Below are positions 1-8,557 of a stretch of DNA of 64,000 bases, piece by piece. The notes beneath the pieces are model-generated. The model did no database searches. It was not told the DNA's origin and saw only the letters and a list, made by a program, of their open reading frames with translations. The DNA lies in the NCBI GenBank assembly GCA_963802905.1, contig CAWDKH010000010.1:124001-188000 (forward strand), given 5' to 3'. This DNA comes from DASQFQ01 sp963802905. Lineage in GTDB: Bacteria > Actinomycetota > Thermoleophilia > Solirubrobacterales > Solirubrobacteraceae. The translations under genes and the position numbers were made by a program. Within the stretch, counting starts at the first letter, position 1; every line of letters begins with the position of its first letter.

Positions 1-1014
1 ACCGCCCCCGACGCGGTCTGCCCCGAGGACGGCGTCCTCCTGCACGTGCTCGCATGCGGCGTCTGCGGCACCGACGTGCGCTCGTTCTACAACGGCGACC
101 GCCGCATCGAGGCGCCGTGGGTGCTCGGCCACGAGATCTCCGGCGAGGTCGTCGAGATCGGCCCCCGCGCCGAGGAGGAGGTCGCGGCCGGCGGCATCTC
201 GGTCGGCGACGCGGTCCACTGCATCTCGACGCTGTGGTGCGGGCGCTGCCGGATGTGCCGCGGCGGCGCGGAGAACCTCTGCCTCAACGGCGAGCTGATG
301 GGCTTCGACCACCCCGGCGCCTACGCCGAGAGCGTGGTCATCCCGAACATCGCGCTCAAGAACCTGTTCCGCATCCCCGACGGGCTGTCGGCCGCGCACG
401 CGACGTTCGCCGACCCGCTCTCCGACGTCATCTGCGGCCACAAGGACATCGACATCGGCCTCGACGACGTCGTCGTCGTGATCGGCGCAGGGCCGGTCGG
501 CACCGCGCATGTGGCGCTCGCCCGGCTGCAGGGGGCCGGCCAGGTGCTGCTGCTCGAGCGCACCGCCCGCCGGCTCGAGCTCGCGCACGCGATCGTCGGC
601 GACGACCGCGTCGCCTACATCGACACCGAGCAGGAGGACGCCCAGGCGGCGGTGTCGCGCGCCACCGACGGCTTCGGCGCCGACGTGGTGATCGTGGCGT
701 GCTCGAGCGACGCCGCCCAGGAGGAGGCGATGCTGATGGCGGCCCCGCGCGGGCGCGTGCTGTTCTTCGGCGGCCTGCCCAAGGGCACGACGCACATCCA
801 GTTCCCCTCCAACGTCCTCCACTACAAGGAGGTCCAGGTCCACGGCTCCTACGCGTCGCGCCACCGCGACCAGGTCGCCGCGCTCGACATGCTCGCCGCG
901 GACGCCGGCGGCATCCGCTCCGTGGTCTCCGACATCATCGGCCTCGATGAGACGCCCGACGCCTTCCCGCGGATCCGCGCCGGCGAGGCCCTGAAGGTCG
1001 TCGTCGCCCCGTGA
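1..1014 (+). CDS. Zinc-dependent alcohol/polyol dehydrogenase (5' end outside window)
   Basis: Medium-chain zinc dehydrogenase, NAD(P)-dependent oxidation of an alcohol or polyol. The frame is open from base 1, so the N-terminus is missing; the first internal start is GTG at 46. The catalytic-zinc segment is visible (CGVCGTD, then GHE about 30 residues later), as is the structural-zinc lobe with four cysteines in CGRCRMCRGGAENLC. The Rossmann fingerprint follows as VIGAGPVGTAHVALA. It overlaps the GntR gene by GTGA and heads a chain of overlapping genes with two FGGY kinases and a GlpD-like enzyme, so a sugar alcohol is the likely substrate; which one cannot be read from sequence. Confidence 0.9.
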   Translation, partial: TAPDAVCPEDGVLLHVLACGVCGTDVRSFYNGDRRIEAPWVLGHEISGEVVEIGPRAEEEVAAGGISVGDAVHCISTLWCGRCRMCRGGAENLCLNGELMGFDHPGAYAESVVIPNIALKNLFRIPDGLSAAHATFADPLSDVICGHKDIDIGLDDVVVVIGAGPVGTAHVALARLQGAGQVLLLERTARRLELAHAIVGDDRVAYIDTEQEDAQAAVSRATDGFGADVVIVACSSDAAQEEAMLMAAPRGRVLFFGGLPKGTTHIQFPSNVLHYKEVQVHGSYASRHRDQVAALDMLAADAGGIRSVVSDIIGLDETPDAFPRIRAGEALKVVVAP

Positions 1015-1745
1015 CTACGATGCGCCGCTCCCTGCGCCACAGCCTGGCCCAGGAGCTCCGCGCGCGCATCCGTGCCGGCGAGTGGCGCCCGGGGGAGCGG
1101 ATCCCGTCCGAGCCTGAGCTGGCGCGGCAGGAGACCGTCTCGCGCTCGTCGATGCGGGCGGCGATCACGCTGCTCGAGGAGGAGGGCTACGTCAGCCGCC
1201 GCCACGGGTCTGGCACCTACGTCACGCACATGCCGACGCTGCCCAGCGACCTCGGGCGCAACTTCGGCGTCTCGTCGCTGATCCGCTCGACCGGGCTCGA
1301 GCCCGGCACCGAGGAGGAGAGCGCCGGCCTCGAGGCCGCGCCCGCCGCGGTCGCCGAGGCGCTCGGCGTCGCGGTAGGCGACCCCGTCAGCGTGCTGCGG
1401 CGCGTGCGCACGGCCGGCGAGCAGCGCGTCGTCGACGTCACCGACTGGTGCCGGATCGACCACCTGGCGCCCGACGACCTGCCGGATGTCGGCTCGATCT
1501 ACGCCGCGCTGGCCGAGCGCGGGCTGGCCGTCGACCACGGCGTCGCGCACCTCACGCCCTGGAACGCCGACGGGGACGTGGCGCACCGCCTCGACGTCCC
1601 CAGCGGCACGCTGCTGCTGACCATCGACCAGGTCGACTTCACGGCCGACGGCGTGGCCGTGCTCGTCTCGCGCGAGCACCACCTCGCCGACGCCTTCTCG
1701 TTCACGCTCGTCCGCCGCGGGCCCGGAGCCGAGGGGGAGCACTGA
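1011..1745 (+). CDS. GntR/HutC-family transcriptional regulator
   Basis: 244-residue regulator. The winged helix-turn-helix lies at about residues 8-70 and includes PGERIPSEPELARQ and the wing RRHGSGTYV, the classical GntR signature. The rest, about 85-240, looks like the UTRA effector-binding domain of the HutC subfamily, which usually binds a sugar phosphate or related metabolite. The GTG start overlaps the dehydrogenase stop, so the two are translationally coupled. It probably controls its own polyol operon; the ligand is unknown. Confidence 0.9.
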   Translation: MTTMRRSLRHSLAQELRARIRAGEWRPGERIPSEPELARQETVSRSSMRAAITLLEEEGYVSRRHGSGTYVTHMPTLPSDLGRNFGVSSLIRSTGLEPGTEEESAGLEAAPAAVAEALGVAVGDPVSVLRRVRTAGEQRVVDVTDWCRIDHLAPDDLPDVGSIYAALAERGLAVDHGVAHLTPWNADGDVAHRLDVPSGTLLLTIDQVDFTADGVAVLVSREHHLADAFSFTLVRRGPGAEGEH

Positions 1746-3259
1746 GCGCGCCGCTCGTCGTCGGGGTCGACGTCGGCTCACAGGGCACCTGCGCGCAGGC
1801 GCTCGAGCCCGACGGCACGCTGGTCGCCACGGCCTACGCGCCGCACGCGCTGTCCTATCCGCGCGCGGGCTGGGCCGAGCAGGACCCCGCTGAGTGGACG
1901 AACGCGCTCGTCCAGACGCTGTCGGAGGTGCGGTCGGCGACCGACGGCCGCGAGATCGTGGCGCTGTCGTTCGGCTCCCAGCTCGACGGCGTCGTCGCCG
2001 CCCGCGAGGACGGCGAGCCGCTGCAGCCGGCGCTGATCTGGTGCGACCGGCGCGCGGGGGCGGAGTGCGACGCCGCCGCCGAGCGGATCGACCCCGAGCG
2101 GCTGCGCGAGCTGACCGGCTGCAACCTCGACCCCGGCCACATCGCCCCGAAGGTCGCATGGCTGGCCGCGCACGAGCCGGACGTACACGCGGGCGCGCAC
2201 GTGTTCGCGCCACCGGGCTCGTGGGTGGCGTGGAAGGCGACGGGGGAGCTGGCGGTCGACCCCACCAACGGCTCCTCCACGGGACTCCTGGACCCGCGCA
2301 CGCACGCGTGGTCTGACGAAGCGTGCGCGGCGTTCGACGTCGACCCGGATCGGCTCCCACCGGTTCGGCGTTCGGACGCCGTGCTCGGCCCTGTCCTCGG
2401 CTGGCTGTGCGAGGCGACCGGGCTCTCCCCCGAGACGCTGGTCGTGCTCGGCGCCGGCGACGAGATGGCGGCGACGCTCGGCGCCGGCGTGGTCGAGCCG
2501 GGCGCGGTGTGCGACGTGCTCGGCACCGCCGAGCCGGTCTGCGCGGTGGTGGGCGAGCCAGCCCATGACCCGACCGGCGTGGTCGAGCTGCACCCGCACG
2601 CCGACCCCGACACGTGGCTGCTGGAGAACCCGGGCTGGCTGTCGGGCGGCGCGTACCGTTGGTTCCGCGACGAGCTCGGCGGGCTCGAGGCGGTGCGCGC
2701 GACGGAGAGCGGCGCCGACGTCTACGAGCTGCTCAACGCCTTGGCGGAGACCTCGCCGCCGGGCGCCGACGGCGTGCTGTGGGTGCCGGCGCTCGCCGGC
2801 GCGATGGCGCCGGAGTGGAACGCCGACGCGCGCGCCGCCTGGTTCGGACTGACCGCCTCGCACGGCCGCGCCCACCTGGCCCGCGCGTTGCTCGAGGGCA
2901 ACGCGCACGCGTTGCGCGACGTGATCGAGGCGATCGCCGGTGCCGGCCATGCCCCGACCGAGGTGGTGTGCGTCGGCGGCGGCGCGCACGGGCGGCTGCT
3001 GCTCGAGCTGCGCGCGCACGTGACCGGGCTGCCGGTGTGCCGGCCGGAGGACGTCGAGACGACCGCCCGCGGCGCTGCGATGCTCGCGGCGGCCGGCGCG
3101 GGGCTGCACCCGAGCGTCGCCGAGGCCGGGCGCGCGATGGCGTGCGCGCGCGAGGAGCAGGTCCAGCCCGACCCGGAGCTGCGTGGCCTCTACGACGATC
3201 TGCACCGCCGGCATCGGCAGCTCTACGACGCGCTGCGGCCACTCTTCAACGGGGCATGA
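1742..3259 (+). CDS. FGGY-family carbohydrate kinase (xylulokinase-like), probable CTG start
   Basis: About 505 residues, the usual length for FGGY kinases that phosphorylate sugars or polyols. The N-terminal ATPase loop is VVGVDVGSQGTCAQ, and the C-terminal domain carries the glycine-rich VCVGGGAHGRLL. No ATG, GTG or TTG in frame lies near the domain start: the codon at the domain boundary is CTG at 1742, overlapping the GntR stop as CTGA and preceded by GAGGGGGAG at 1731-1739. The neighbouring genes use ATGA or GTGA overlaps at the same position, so CTG initiation by coupling is the best reading. The only other upstream start in frame (GTG at 1448) would add about 98 Arg-rich residues of out-of-frame GntR sequence. 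Substrate not determined. Confidence 0.85.
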   Translation: MSAPLVVGVDVGSQGTCAQALEPDGTLVATAYAPHALSYPRAGWAEQDPAEWTNALVQTLSEVRSATDGREIVALSFGSQLDGVVAAREDGEPLQPALIWCDRRAGAECDAAAERIDPERLRELTGCNLDPGHIAPKVAWLAAHEPDVHAGAHVFAPPGSWVAWKATGELAVDPTNGSSTGLLDPRTHAWSDEACAAFDVDPDRLPPVRRSDAVLGPVLGWLCEATGLSPETLVVLGAGDEMAATLGAGVVEPGAVCDVLGTAEPVCAVVGEPAHDPTGVVELHPHADPDTWLLENPGWLSGGAYRWFRDELGGLEAVRATESGADVYELLNALAETSPPGADGVLWVPALAGAMAPEWNADARAAWFGLTASHGRAHLARALLEGNAHALRDVIEAIAGAGHAPTEVVCVGGGAHGRLLLELRAHVTGLPVCRPEDVETTARGAAMLAAAGAGLHPSVAEAGRAMACAREEQVQPDPELRGLYDDLHRRHRQLYDALRPLFNGA

Positions 3260-4893
3260 GCAGCAGCCTGAATTCCGCCTCGCGCCGCCGCGCGCTCGAG
3301 GTTGCGGCCTCTGGCGAGCTCGACGTCCTCATCGTCGGCGGCGGCATCACTGGCACGGGCGCGGCGCTCGATGCCGCCACCCGCGGCTTGCGCGTCGGCC
3401 TCGTCGAGGCGCGCGACCTCGCCGCCGGCACCTCGAGCGCGTCGAGCAAGCTCATCCACGGCGGACTGCGCTACCTCGAGATGGGCGACATCGGGCTCGT
3501 GCGCGAGGCGCTGCGCGAGCGCGAGCTGCTGCTGACGCGGATCGCTCCGCACCTCGTCAAGCCGGTGCCGTTCCTGTGGCCGCTGCGCGGTCGCGGCTGG
3601 GAGCGCGCGTACCTGGGCGCCGGGCTCGTGCTCTACGACAGCATCGGCGGCGCGCGCTCGGTGCCGCGCCACCGGCACCTGAGCCGCCGCGGCGCGCTGG
3701 CGGCAGCGCCGGCGCTGCGCGAGGACGCGCTCGTCGGCGCGGTGCAGTTCCACGACGCGCTCGACGACGACGCGCGGATGGTCGCCGTCGTCGCGCGGAC
3801 GGCTGCGGCGCACGGCGCGCACATCGCCACGCGCGTGCGGGTCACCGGATTTCGCGGCCCGGGCGAGGTCGAGGCGGTCGACGAGGAGACGGGGGAGACG
3901 CTCGTGCTGCGTGCCCGCCACGTCGCGAGCGCCGCCGGCGCCTGGACCGACCGCCTGCGCGAGCTGGCCGGCGGGCGCTCGGCCTGGCGCAACGTCCACT
4001 CGAAGGGCATCCATGTCTTCGTGCCGCGCGAGCGCATCCCGATGGACACCGGCGTGCTCGCCCGCACCGAGAAGAGCGTCCTGTTCGTCATCCCGTGGCA
4101 GGGCGGGTGGCTGATCGGCGACACCGACACGCCGTGGAGCGGCGGCGCCGACCAGCCCGTGGCCCACGGCGCCGACGTCGACTACCTGCTCGCCAAGACC
4201 AACGCGCTGCTCGCCGAGCCGCTGCGCCGCGACGACGTCCACGGCGTGACGGTCGGGCTGCGGCCGCTGATCGCCGAGGCGGCGCGCTCGGACACGACGC
4301 GCATCAGCCGCCAGCACGTGGTCGAGTCGCCGGCGCCCGGCCTGACCACGATCGCCGGCGGCAAGTACACGACCTACCGCGTGATGGCCGCGGACCTGAT
4401 CGACGCGGTGGCCCGGGCGCTGGGGAACCGGACCGCGTCGGTGACGCGGGACGTGCCGCTGCTGGGCGCAGAGGGGCCGCGCGCGGACGACCGCTTCGCG
4501 CGCTACGGCGCCTCGGCCGCCGAGCTCGTCGCGCTGATCGACGAGCGGCCCGAGCTCGCCGAGCCGCTCGAGGGCGGCGGCGGCCACCTGCGCGCCGAGG
4601 TCGTCCACGCGTGCACGCACGAGGGCGCGCTGCACCTCGAGGACGTGCTCGAGCGCCGCACCCGGCTCGCCCTCACCGCGAGCGATCGCGGGCTGCGCGC
4701 CGCCGGCCCCGCCGCGGAGCTGATGGCCGGCGCGCTCGACTGGTCGCCGGACCGCACGCAGCGCGAGGTCGAGGGCTGGCAGGCCCGGGTCGCCGCGGGC
4801 CGCGCAGCCGAGGCCGAGCGCGAGGACGGCCGCGCGCTGGAGGCCTACCGCGGGACGCTCGCCGAGCGCGCCGACGCCGCGGTGCCGCGGTGA
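3256..4893 (+). CDS. glpD: Glycerol-3-phosphate dehydrogenase (GlpD/EryB-like FAD enzyme)
   Basis: 545 residues. FAD-dependent oxidation of glycerol 3-phosphate, or of another polyol phosphate, at the membrane with electrons passing to quinone. The dinucleotide fold is VLIVGGGITGTGAALDAATRG near residue 25, followed by the GlpD hallmark SSASSKLIHGGLRYLE. The segment GLRPLIAE and AGGKYTTYRVMA mark the C-terminal half, with the DAO C-terminal domain after residue 400. Start ATG overlaps the kinase stop (ATGA). EryB, the erythritol-phosphate dehydrogenase, belongs to the same family, and the two flanking FGGY kinases leave that alternative open. Confidence 0.9.
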   Translation: MSSSLNSASRRRALEVAASGELDVLIVGGGITGTGAALDAATRGLRVGLVEARDLAAGTSSASSKLIHGGLRYLEMGDIGLVREALRERELLLTRIAPHLVKPVPFLWPLRGRGWERAYLGAGLVLYDSIGGARSVPRHRHLSRRGALAAAPALREDALVGAVQFHDALDDDARMVAVVARTAAAHGAHIATRVRVTGFRGPGEVEAVDEETGETLVLRARHVASAAGAWTDRLRELAGGRSAWRNVHSKGIHVFVPRERIPMDTGVLARTEKSVLFVIPWQGGWLIGDTDTPWSGGADQPVAHGADVDYLLAKTNALLAEPLRRDDVHGVTVGLRPLIAEAARSDTTRISRQHVVESPAPGLTTIAGGKYTTYRVMAADLIDAVARALGNRTASVTRDVPLLGAEGPRADDRFARYGASAAELVALIDERPELAEPLEGGGGHLRAEVVHACTHEGALHLEDVLERRTRLALTASDRGLRAAGPAAELMAGALDWSPDRTQREVEGWQARVAAGRAAEAEREDGRALEAYRGTLAERADAAVPR

Positions 4894-6305
4894 GCGCACT
4901 CGTCCTCGGCCTCGACCAGGGCACGTCAAGCACCCGCTGCGTGGCGCTTGACGAGGAGCTGCACGAGCGCGGCGTCGGCTCGGTGCCGGTCGCCTCGTCG
5001 TTCCCCGCCGAGGGGCTCGTCGAGCAGGACCCGGAGGCGATCGCGGCGTCGGTGGAGCAGGCGATCGCGGGGGCGTTGTCCGCCGCCGGGGCCCGGCCCG
5101 CCGACGTGGCGGCGCTCGGGATCGCGAACCAGACCGAGACGTTCGTGGTCTGGGATCGCGACTCCGGCCGGCCCGTGCACCCGGCGATCGTGTGGCAGGA
5201 CCGCCGCACCGACGCGGCCTGCGTGGAGCTGCGCGAGCACGAGGCGATGGTGCGCGAGCGCACCGGGCTCGAGCTCGACGCGACGTTCCCGGCGACGAAG
5301 CTGCGGTGGGTGCTCGACCAGGTCGGCGGCGAGGGCCTCGCGTACGGCGACGTGGCGTCGTGGCTGCTCGCGCGGCTGGGGGGCGTGCACGTGTGCGACG
5401 CGGGCAACGCCGCGCGCTCGCTGCTGTGCCCGCTCGGCGGGACCGAGTGGGACGAGGAGCTGCTCGAGCTGTTCGGGATCCCGCGCGCGGTGCTCCCGCC
5501 GATCGTGGACTCGGACGCGATCGAGGCGACGATCGCCGGCGTCCCGGTGCGCGCCGCGGTCGGCGACCAGCAGGCGTCGCTGTTCGGGCTGCGCTGCTGG
5601 GAGCCCGGGACCGCCAAGGTCACGCTCGGCACCGGCGCGTTCGTGCTCGCGCAGGCGGGGGAGACGCGGCCCGCGCCGCCCGCCGGCATCCTCGCCTCGT
5701 GCGCCTGGCGGCGCGCGGGCGCCACGAGCTACGCGCTCGAGGGCTTCATCCCGACGGCCGGCGCGGCACTCGACTGGTTCGCGCGGATCGGCGCGCTCCC
5801 GGCCGGGCCGGAGCTCGACGCGCTGCTGCGCGAGTCGGCTCCCGGCACCGTCGCCTGCGTGCCCGCGCTGCAGGGCCTCGGCAGCCCGACCTGGGACGCG
5901 GGCGCCCGCGGCGCGCTGCTGGGGCTGAGCCTCGGCACCACGCGAGCCGACCTCGCGCGGGCGGTCGTCGACGGCATCCTGCACCAGGTGGCCGACGCGC
6001 TCGACGCACTCGGCGCGCTCGAGGAGCTGTGGGTCGACGGCGGGCTCTCGCGCTCGGACTGGATCGTCCAGCGCCTCGCCGACCTCTCGGGCGTGCCCGT
6101 CCTGCGCACGGCGCGCGCCGACTCGACCGCGCTCGGCGCCGCCACGCTGGCCGGACTCGCCGCCGGCGTCTGGGCGCGCCCTGAATCGCTGCCGGAGATC
6201 CCGCTCGATCTGTCGGCCGAGCCGTCGCTCGGGGCGGCGGCGCGGGCGGCGGAGCGCGAGCGCTGGGCGGTGGCCCGCGCGACCGTCGCTAGTGGGAGTC
6301 CATGA
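4890..6305 (+). CDS. FGGY-family kinase, glycerol kinase-like
   Basis: 471 residues, somewhat shorter than typical glycerol kinase (about 500). The ATPase loop LGLDQGTSSTRCVALDE, the segment NQTETFVVWDRDSGRPVHPA and the WQDRRT motif are close to the glycerol kinase pattern. The C-terminal VDGGLSRSDWIVQRLADL matches the second FGGY signature. GTG start overlaps the GlpD-like gene stop. ATP-dependent phosphorylation of glycerol or a related polyol would feed the preceding dehydrogenase. Its end overlaps the convergent DUF1963 gene by 17 bases. Confidence 0.85.
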   Translation: MSALVLGLDQGTSSTRCVALDEELHERGVGSVPVASSFPAEGLVEQDPEAIAASVEQAIAGALSAAGARPADVAALGIANQTETFVVWDRDSGRPVHPAIVWQDRRTDAACVELREHEAMVRERTGLELDATFPATKLRWVLDQVGGEGLAYGDVASWLLARLGGVHVCDAGNAARSLLCPLGGTEWDEELLELFGIPRAVLPPIVDSDAIEATIAGVPVRAAVGDQQASLFGLRCWEPGTAKVTLGTGAFVLAQAGETRPAPPAGILASCAWRRAGATSYALEGFIPTAGAALDWFARIGALPAGPELDALLRESAPGTVACVPALQGLGSPTWDAGARGALLGLSLGTTRADLARAVVDGILHQVADALDALGALEELWVDGGLSRSDWIVQRLADLSGVPVLRTARADSTALGAATLAGLAAGVWARPESLPEIPLDLSAEPSLGAAARAAERERWAVARATVASGSP

Positions 6306-7305
6306 TCCCGATGACGCGGTCGAAGCGCTGCGCCTCGAGGTCCTCCTTGAGGATCACGAAGTAGAGGACGCCGCCGCCGGGGGCGATGACGAAGTCGTCC
6401 TGCTCCTCGATCTGGGCGAGCAGGACCCACTCGCCGGCGTCGCGCTCGGCGGGCGTGAAGCGCTCGCGGCTCGCCTCGCTGAGGTAGCCGAGCGTCGGGT
6501 TGAAGAAGCCGGGCATCCCCTTCAGCACCGGCCCCTGGACCTCGATCGGCGCGCCCAGGACGTGCTGGGGGTAGAGGCCCCGGCCCTTGAGCTCGTTCAT
6601 GGCCTTGGTCAGCTTGCCCAGGTCAGGTTGGCCCCTGAGCTCCTCGGCGACGAGCCCCGGGTCGCCGGCGATCGGCATCACGGCGCCGCGGAGCGGCTTG
6701 TAGGTGATCGGGACCGTCTTGGCCGGAGCCTCGGGTTCGCTCGCGCGGTCGCCGGGCTTGAGGTAGAACGCCCGCGTAGCGGCGACGAAGTCCTTCTTGC
6801 CTTCGCCCTTGCCGCCCCACTCGCGGTTCCAGTAGAGGGCGAGCGTGCCGTCGGCGGGGAGCGGATCCATCTGGGGGAGCTCCGCGAAGTCGAGCGCGCC
6901 GACGAACGTGAACTTGTCGCCGTCCGCCGCGGTCGGCCATCGCTGGCCGGCGGGCAGCACCGGCGTGCCGCCGAGCCGCGTCCGCGCGCCGTCGGTACCC
7001 GGGCGGAGGGCGATGCCGTCGCGCGTGTGGCGGAGCACGGTGTCGATCGCCTCGCGCGAGACGCCGCTGGTCTGCAGGTAGGTCCGCAGCTCGGCGCGCT
7101 GCTGGTCGAGGCTCGCGCCGCCGTCGGCGAGGACGGCGAGCCGCGTCGCGGCGAGGTCCTGCGCGGTCGCGGCGGGTTTGGCGGCCGGGAGCGGCTTGGC
7201 CGCGCCCGGGTCCTCGATCCGGTACCAGACGAACAGGCCGACAACGGCCAACACCCCGGCCCAGCGCAGGGCTCTGCTCTTCTGCGGAGACATCCGACTA
7301 TGCAT
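6289..7305 (-). CDS. DUF1963 (YwqG-like) protein with N-terminal membrane anchor
   Basis: About 338 residues from the ATG at 7305; an ATG four codons later (7293) is equally possible, neither with a clear ribosome site. One hydrophobic helix (ALRWAGVLAVVGLFVWY) near the N-terminus is followed by a linker and then a YwqG-type DUF1963 domain recognisable by RLGGTPVLPAGQRWPT and the following FVGALDFAELP. Function of the family is not established. It lies directly downstream of the CCPF-motif protein and probably shares its transcript. Confidence 0.7.
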   Translation of the reverse strand: MHSRMSPQKSRALRWAGVLAVVGLFVWYRIEDPGAAKPLPAAKPAATAQDLAATRLAVLADGGASLDQQRAELRTYLQTSGVSREAIDTVLRHTRDGIALRPGTDGARTRLGGTPVLPAGQRWPTAADGDKFTFVGALDFAELPQMDPLPADGTLALYWNREWGGKGEGKKDFVAATRAFYLKPGDRASEPEAPAKTVPITYKPLRGAVMPIAGDPGLVAEELRGQPDLGKLTKAMNELKGRGLYPQHVLGAPIEVQGPVLKGMPGFFNPTLGYLSEASRERFTPAERDAGEWVLLAQIEEQDDFVIAPGGGVLYFVILKEDLEAQRFDRVIGIMDSH

Positions 7306-7325
7306 CGGCGGGAGCCCGCGATCGC

Positions 7326-7601
7326 TCAAGGTCTGTCGGCGAACAGCTCCTCCACGATCGGAGCGGCCTCGTCGGGTCCGGTCACGTCGAGCACCAGGCG
7401 GAGCTTCAACGTGAGGAACGGGCAGCACTCGGACTCGGCGGCGACGAACGCGTCCACTCGCTCGCGGGCCTCGGCGTCGAAGGTGAGGCGGATGCCGCCG
7501 TCGATCGGTACGCGGTCGAGGAGGGCGTCGCGGACGAGCTGGTCGAGGTCGGCGAGGCGCTGCCGGTGATCGGCGGTGGAGAGGGAGCAGGCGATGGTCA
7601 T
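7326..7601 (-). CDS. Small ESECCPF-motif protein, possibly metal-responsive
   Basis: 91 residues from ATG 7601; an in-frame TTG at 7622 would add seven residues but lies inside the palindromic operator. Mostly helical, with the paired cysteines C59-C60 in ESECCPFL and one more cysteine at position 5. Small proteins with this CCPF motif are often encoded beside MerR- or ArsR-type metal regulators. It is divergent from the MerR gene across a shared operator. Function unknown; metal or redox sensing/binding is inferred only from cysteines and context. Confidence 0.65.
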   Translation of the reverse strand: MTIACSLSTADHRQRLADLDQLVRDALLDRVPIDGGIRLTFDAEARERVDAFVAAESECCPFLTLKLRLVLDVTGPDEAAPIVEELFADRP

Positions 7602-7616
7602 GGGGTCACCGTGCAC

Positions 7617-7634
7617 CTTCAAGTCGACTTGAAG
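7617..7634. promoter_or_regulatory. 18-bp palindrome, SoxR/MerR-type operator
   Basis: CTTCAAGTCGACTTGAAG is a perfect 18-bp inverted repeat in the merR/CCPF divergent region. It has the layout of the enterobacterial SoxR box (CCTCAAGTTAACTTGAGG): 13 or more positions agree. A second, imperfect repeat (CTTGA-AG-TCAAG, 7628-7639) overlaps it. It sits just before the merR -10 hexamer, as MerR-family operators do, so autoregulation is likely. Confidence 0.75.
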
Positions 7635-7639
7635 TCAAG

Positions 7640-7645
7640 TACCGT
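7640..7645 (+). promoter_or_regulatory. -10 hexamer of leaderless merR promoter
   Basis: TACCGT, seven bases before the merR ATG at 7653. The spacing leaves no room for a ribosome-binding site and fits a transcript starting at the start codon. Confidence 0.55.
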
Positions 7646-7652
7646 GGTGAGG

Positions 7653-8042
7653 ATGCGGATCGGAGAGGTCGCGGAACTGGCTGGGGTGCGGACGTCGCTG
7701 CTGCGGTACTACGAGGACATCGGGCTCGTGTCCCCCGTCGAGCGCGTCAGCGGCCAGCGCCGCTACGACGCGAGCGTGCTGCGGCGGCTCACCGTGATCG
7801 ACGTCGCGCAGCGCGCGGGGATGAGCCTGGACGAGATCCGGCTGCTGCTCGAGCACGGGAGCGAGCCGATGTCGAGCCAGCTGCGCGAGCTCGCAGGCCA
7901 GAAGCTGCCCGAGATCGACGCGCTCATCGAGCGGGCGACGCGCGTCCGCGCCTGGCTCGAGGCCGCGACGGACTGCGATTGCCAGAGCGTTGACGAGTGC
8001 GCGCTGTTCGACGGCGCCGAACCGGGGAGAATCGGCCCATGA
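7653..8042 (+). CDS. MerR-family regulator with SoxR-like cysteine motif
   Basis: 129 residues. The N-terminal winged helix (MRIGEVAELAGVRTSLLRYY) and a long dimerisation helix are typical of MerR proteins. The C-terminus carries DCDCQSVDEC, cysteines C108, C110 and C116, i.e. C-x-C-x5-C. SoxR has C-x2-C-x-C-x5-C as a [2Fe-2S] ligand set; here the first cysteine position is alanine (A105). It may therefore bind a metal ion or a differently coordinated cluster. ATG start chosen because it sits seven bases after a -10 hexamer. Its stop overlaps the lipoprotein start (ATGA). Confidence 0.85.
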   Translation: MRIGEVAELAGVRTSLLRYYEDIGLVSPVERVSGQRRYDASVLRRLTVIDVAQRAGMSLDEIRLLLEHGSEPMSSQLRELAGQKLPEIDALIERATRVRAWLEAATDCDCQSVDECALFDGAEPGRIGP

Positions 8043-8557
8043 AACGACTCGCGACGGCGTCGGTGACCGGGCTGCTCGCCCTCGCAGCGTGCGGAGGCGA
8101 CGACGACGAGCGGTCTGCCGCGACCGCGACGCCGCAGGCCACCGCGACGGCCACGACCACGCCGACCGCGGAGGCCGCCACCCCCGCCCCCGCCGAGCGC
8201 AAGGGCACGAAGATCGTGCTCGCCGGCTCGCAGTTCGGCTCGATGCTCTTCAACGCGAAGAAGCAGGCGATCTACATCTTCGAGAACGACCCGAAGAACC
8301 GGACGGTGTGCGTCGACGAGTGCGCCGAGGCGTGGCCGCCCGTGTTCACGAAGGGCAAGCCGGTCGCCGGCGACGGCGTCAAGGTCTCGCTGCTCGGGAC
8401 GATCGAGCGGCCGGACGGCGGGCGGCAGGTGACCTACGCCGGCAAGCCGCTCTACTACTACGCGCACGAGGGGCCGGGGCAGGTGCTCTGCCACAACGTG
8501 CACCTCAACGGCGGCCTCTGGTGGGTCGTCGGACCTACCGGGAAGCGCCGCGCCTAG
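8039..8557 (+). CDS. Secreted lipoprotein with COG4315-type repeats
   Basis: 172 residues. Signal peptide with lipobox LALAAC, so the mature protein is anchored at Cys 19. A Thr/Ala/Pro-rich linker follows, then two copies of the 'lipoprotein repeat' seen in COG4315 proteins (IYIFENDPKNRTVCVDECAEAWPP and the PLYYYAHEGPGQVLCHNVHL region). Cysteines are conserved in each copy. Biochemical role unknown. The ATGA overlap with the MerR gene means it is co-expressed with that regulator. Confidence 0.85.
   Translation: MKRLATASVTGLLALAACGGDDDERSAATATPQATATATTTPTAEAATPAPAERKGTKIVLAGSQFGSMLFNAKKQAIYIFENDPKNRTVCVDECAEAWPPVFTKGKPVAGDGVKVSLLGTIERPDGGRQVTYAGKPLYYYAHEGPGQVLCHNVHLNGGLWWVVGPTGKRRA

Noticed and set aside
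6292..7569. A 425-codon open frame on the plus strand
   Set aside because: Antisense of the DUF1963 and CCPF-motif genes; Arg/Gly/Glu-rich with no recognisable fold, whereas the minus strand codes for clear domains.
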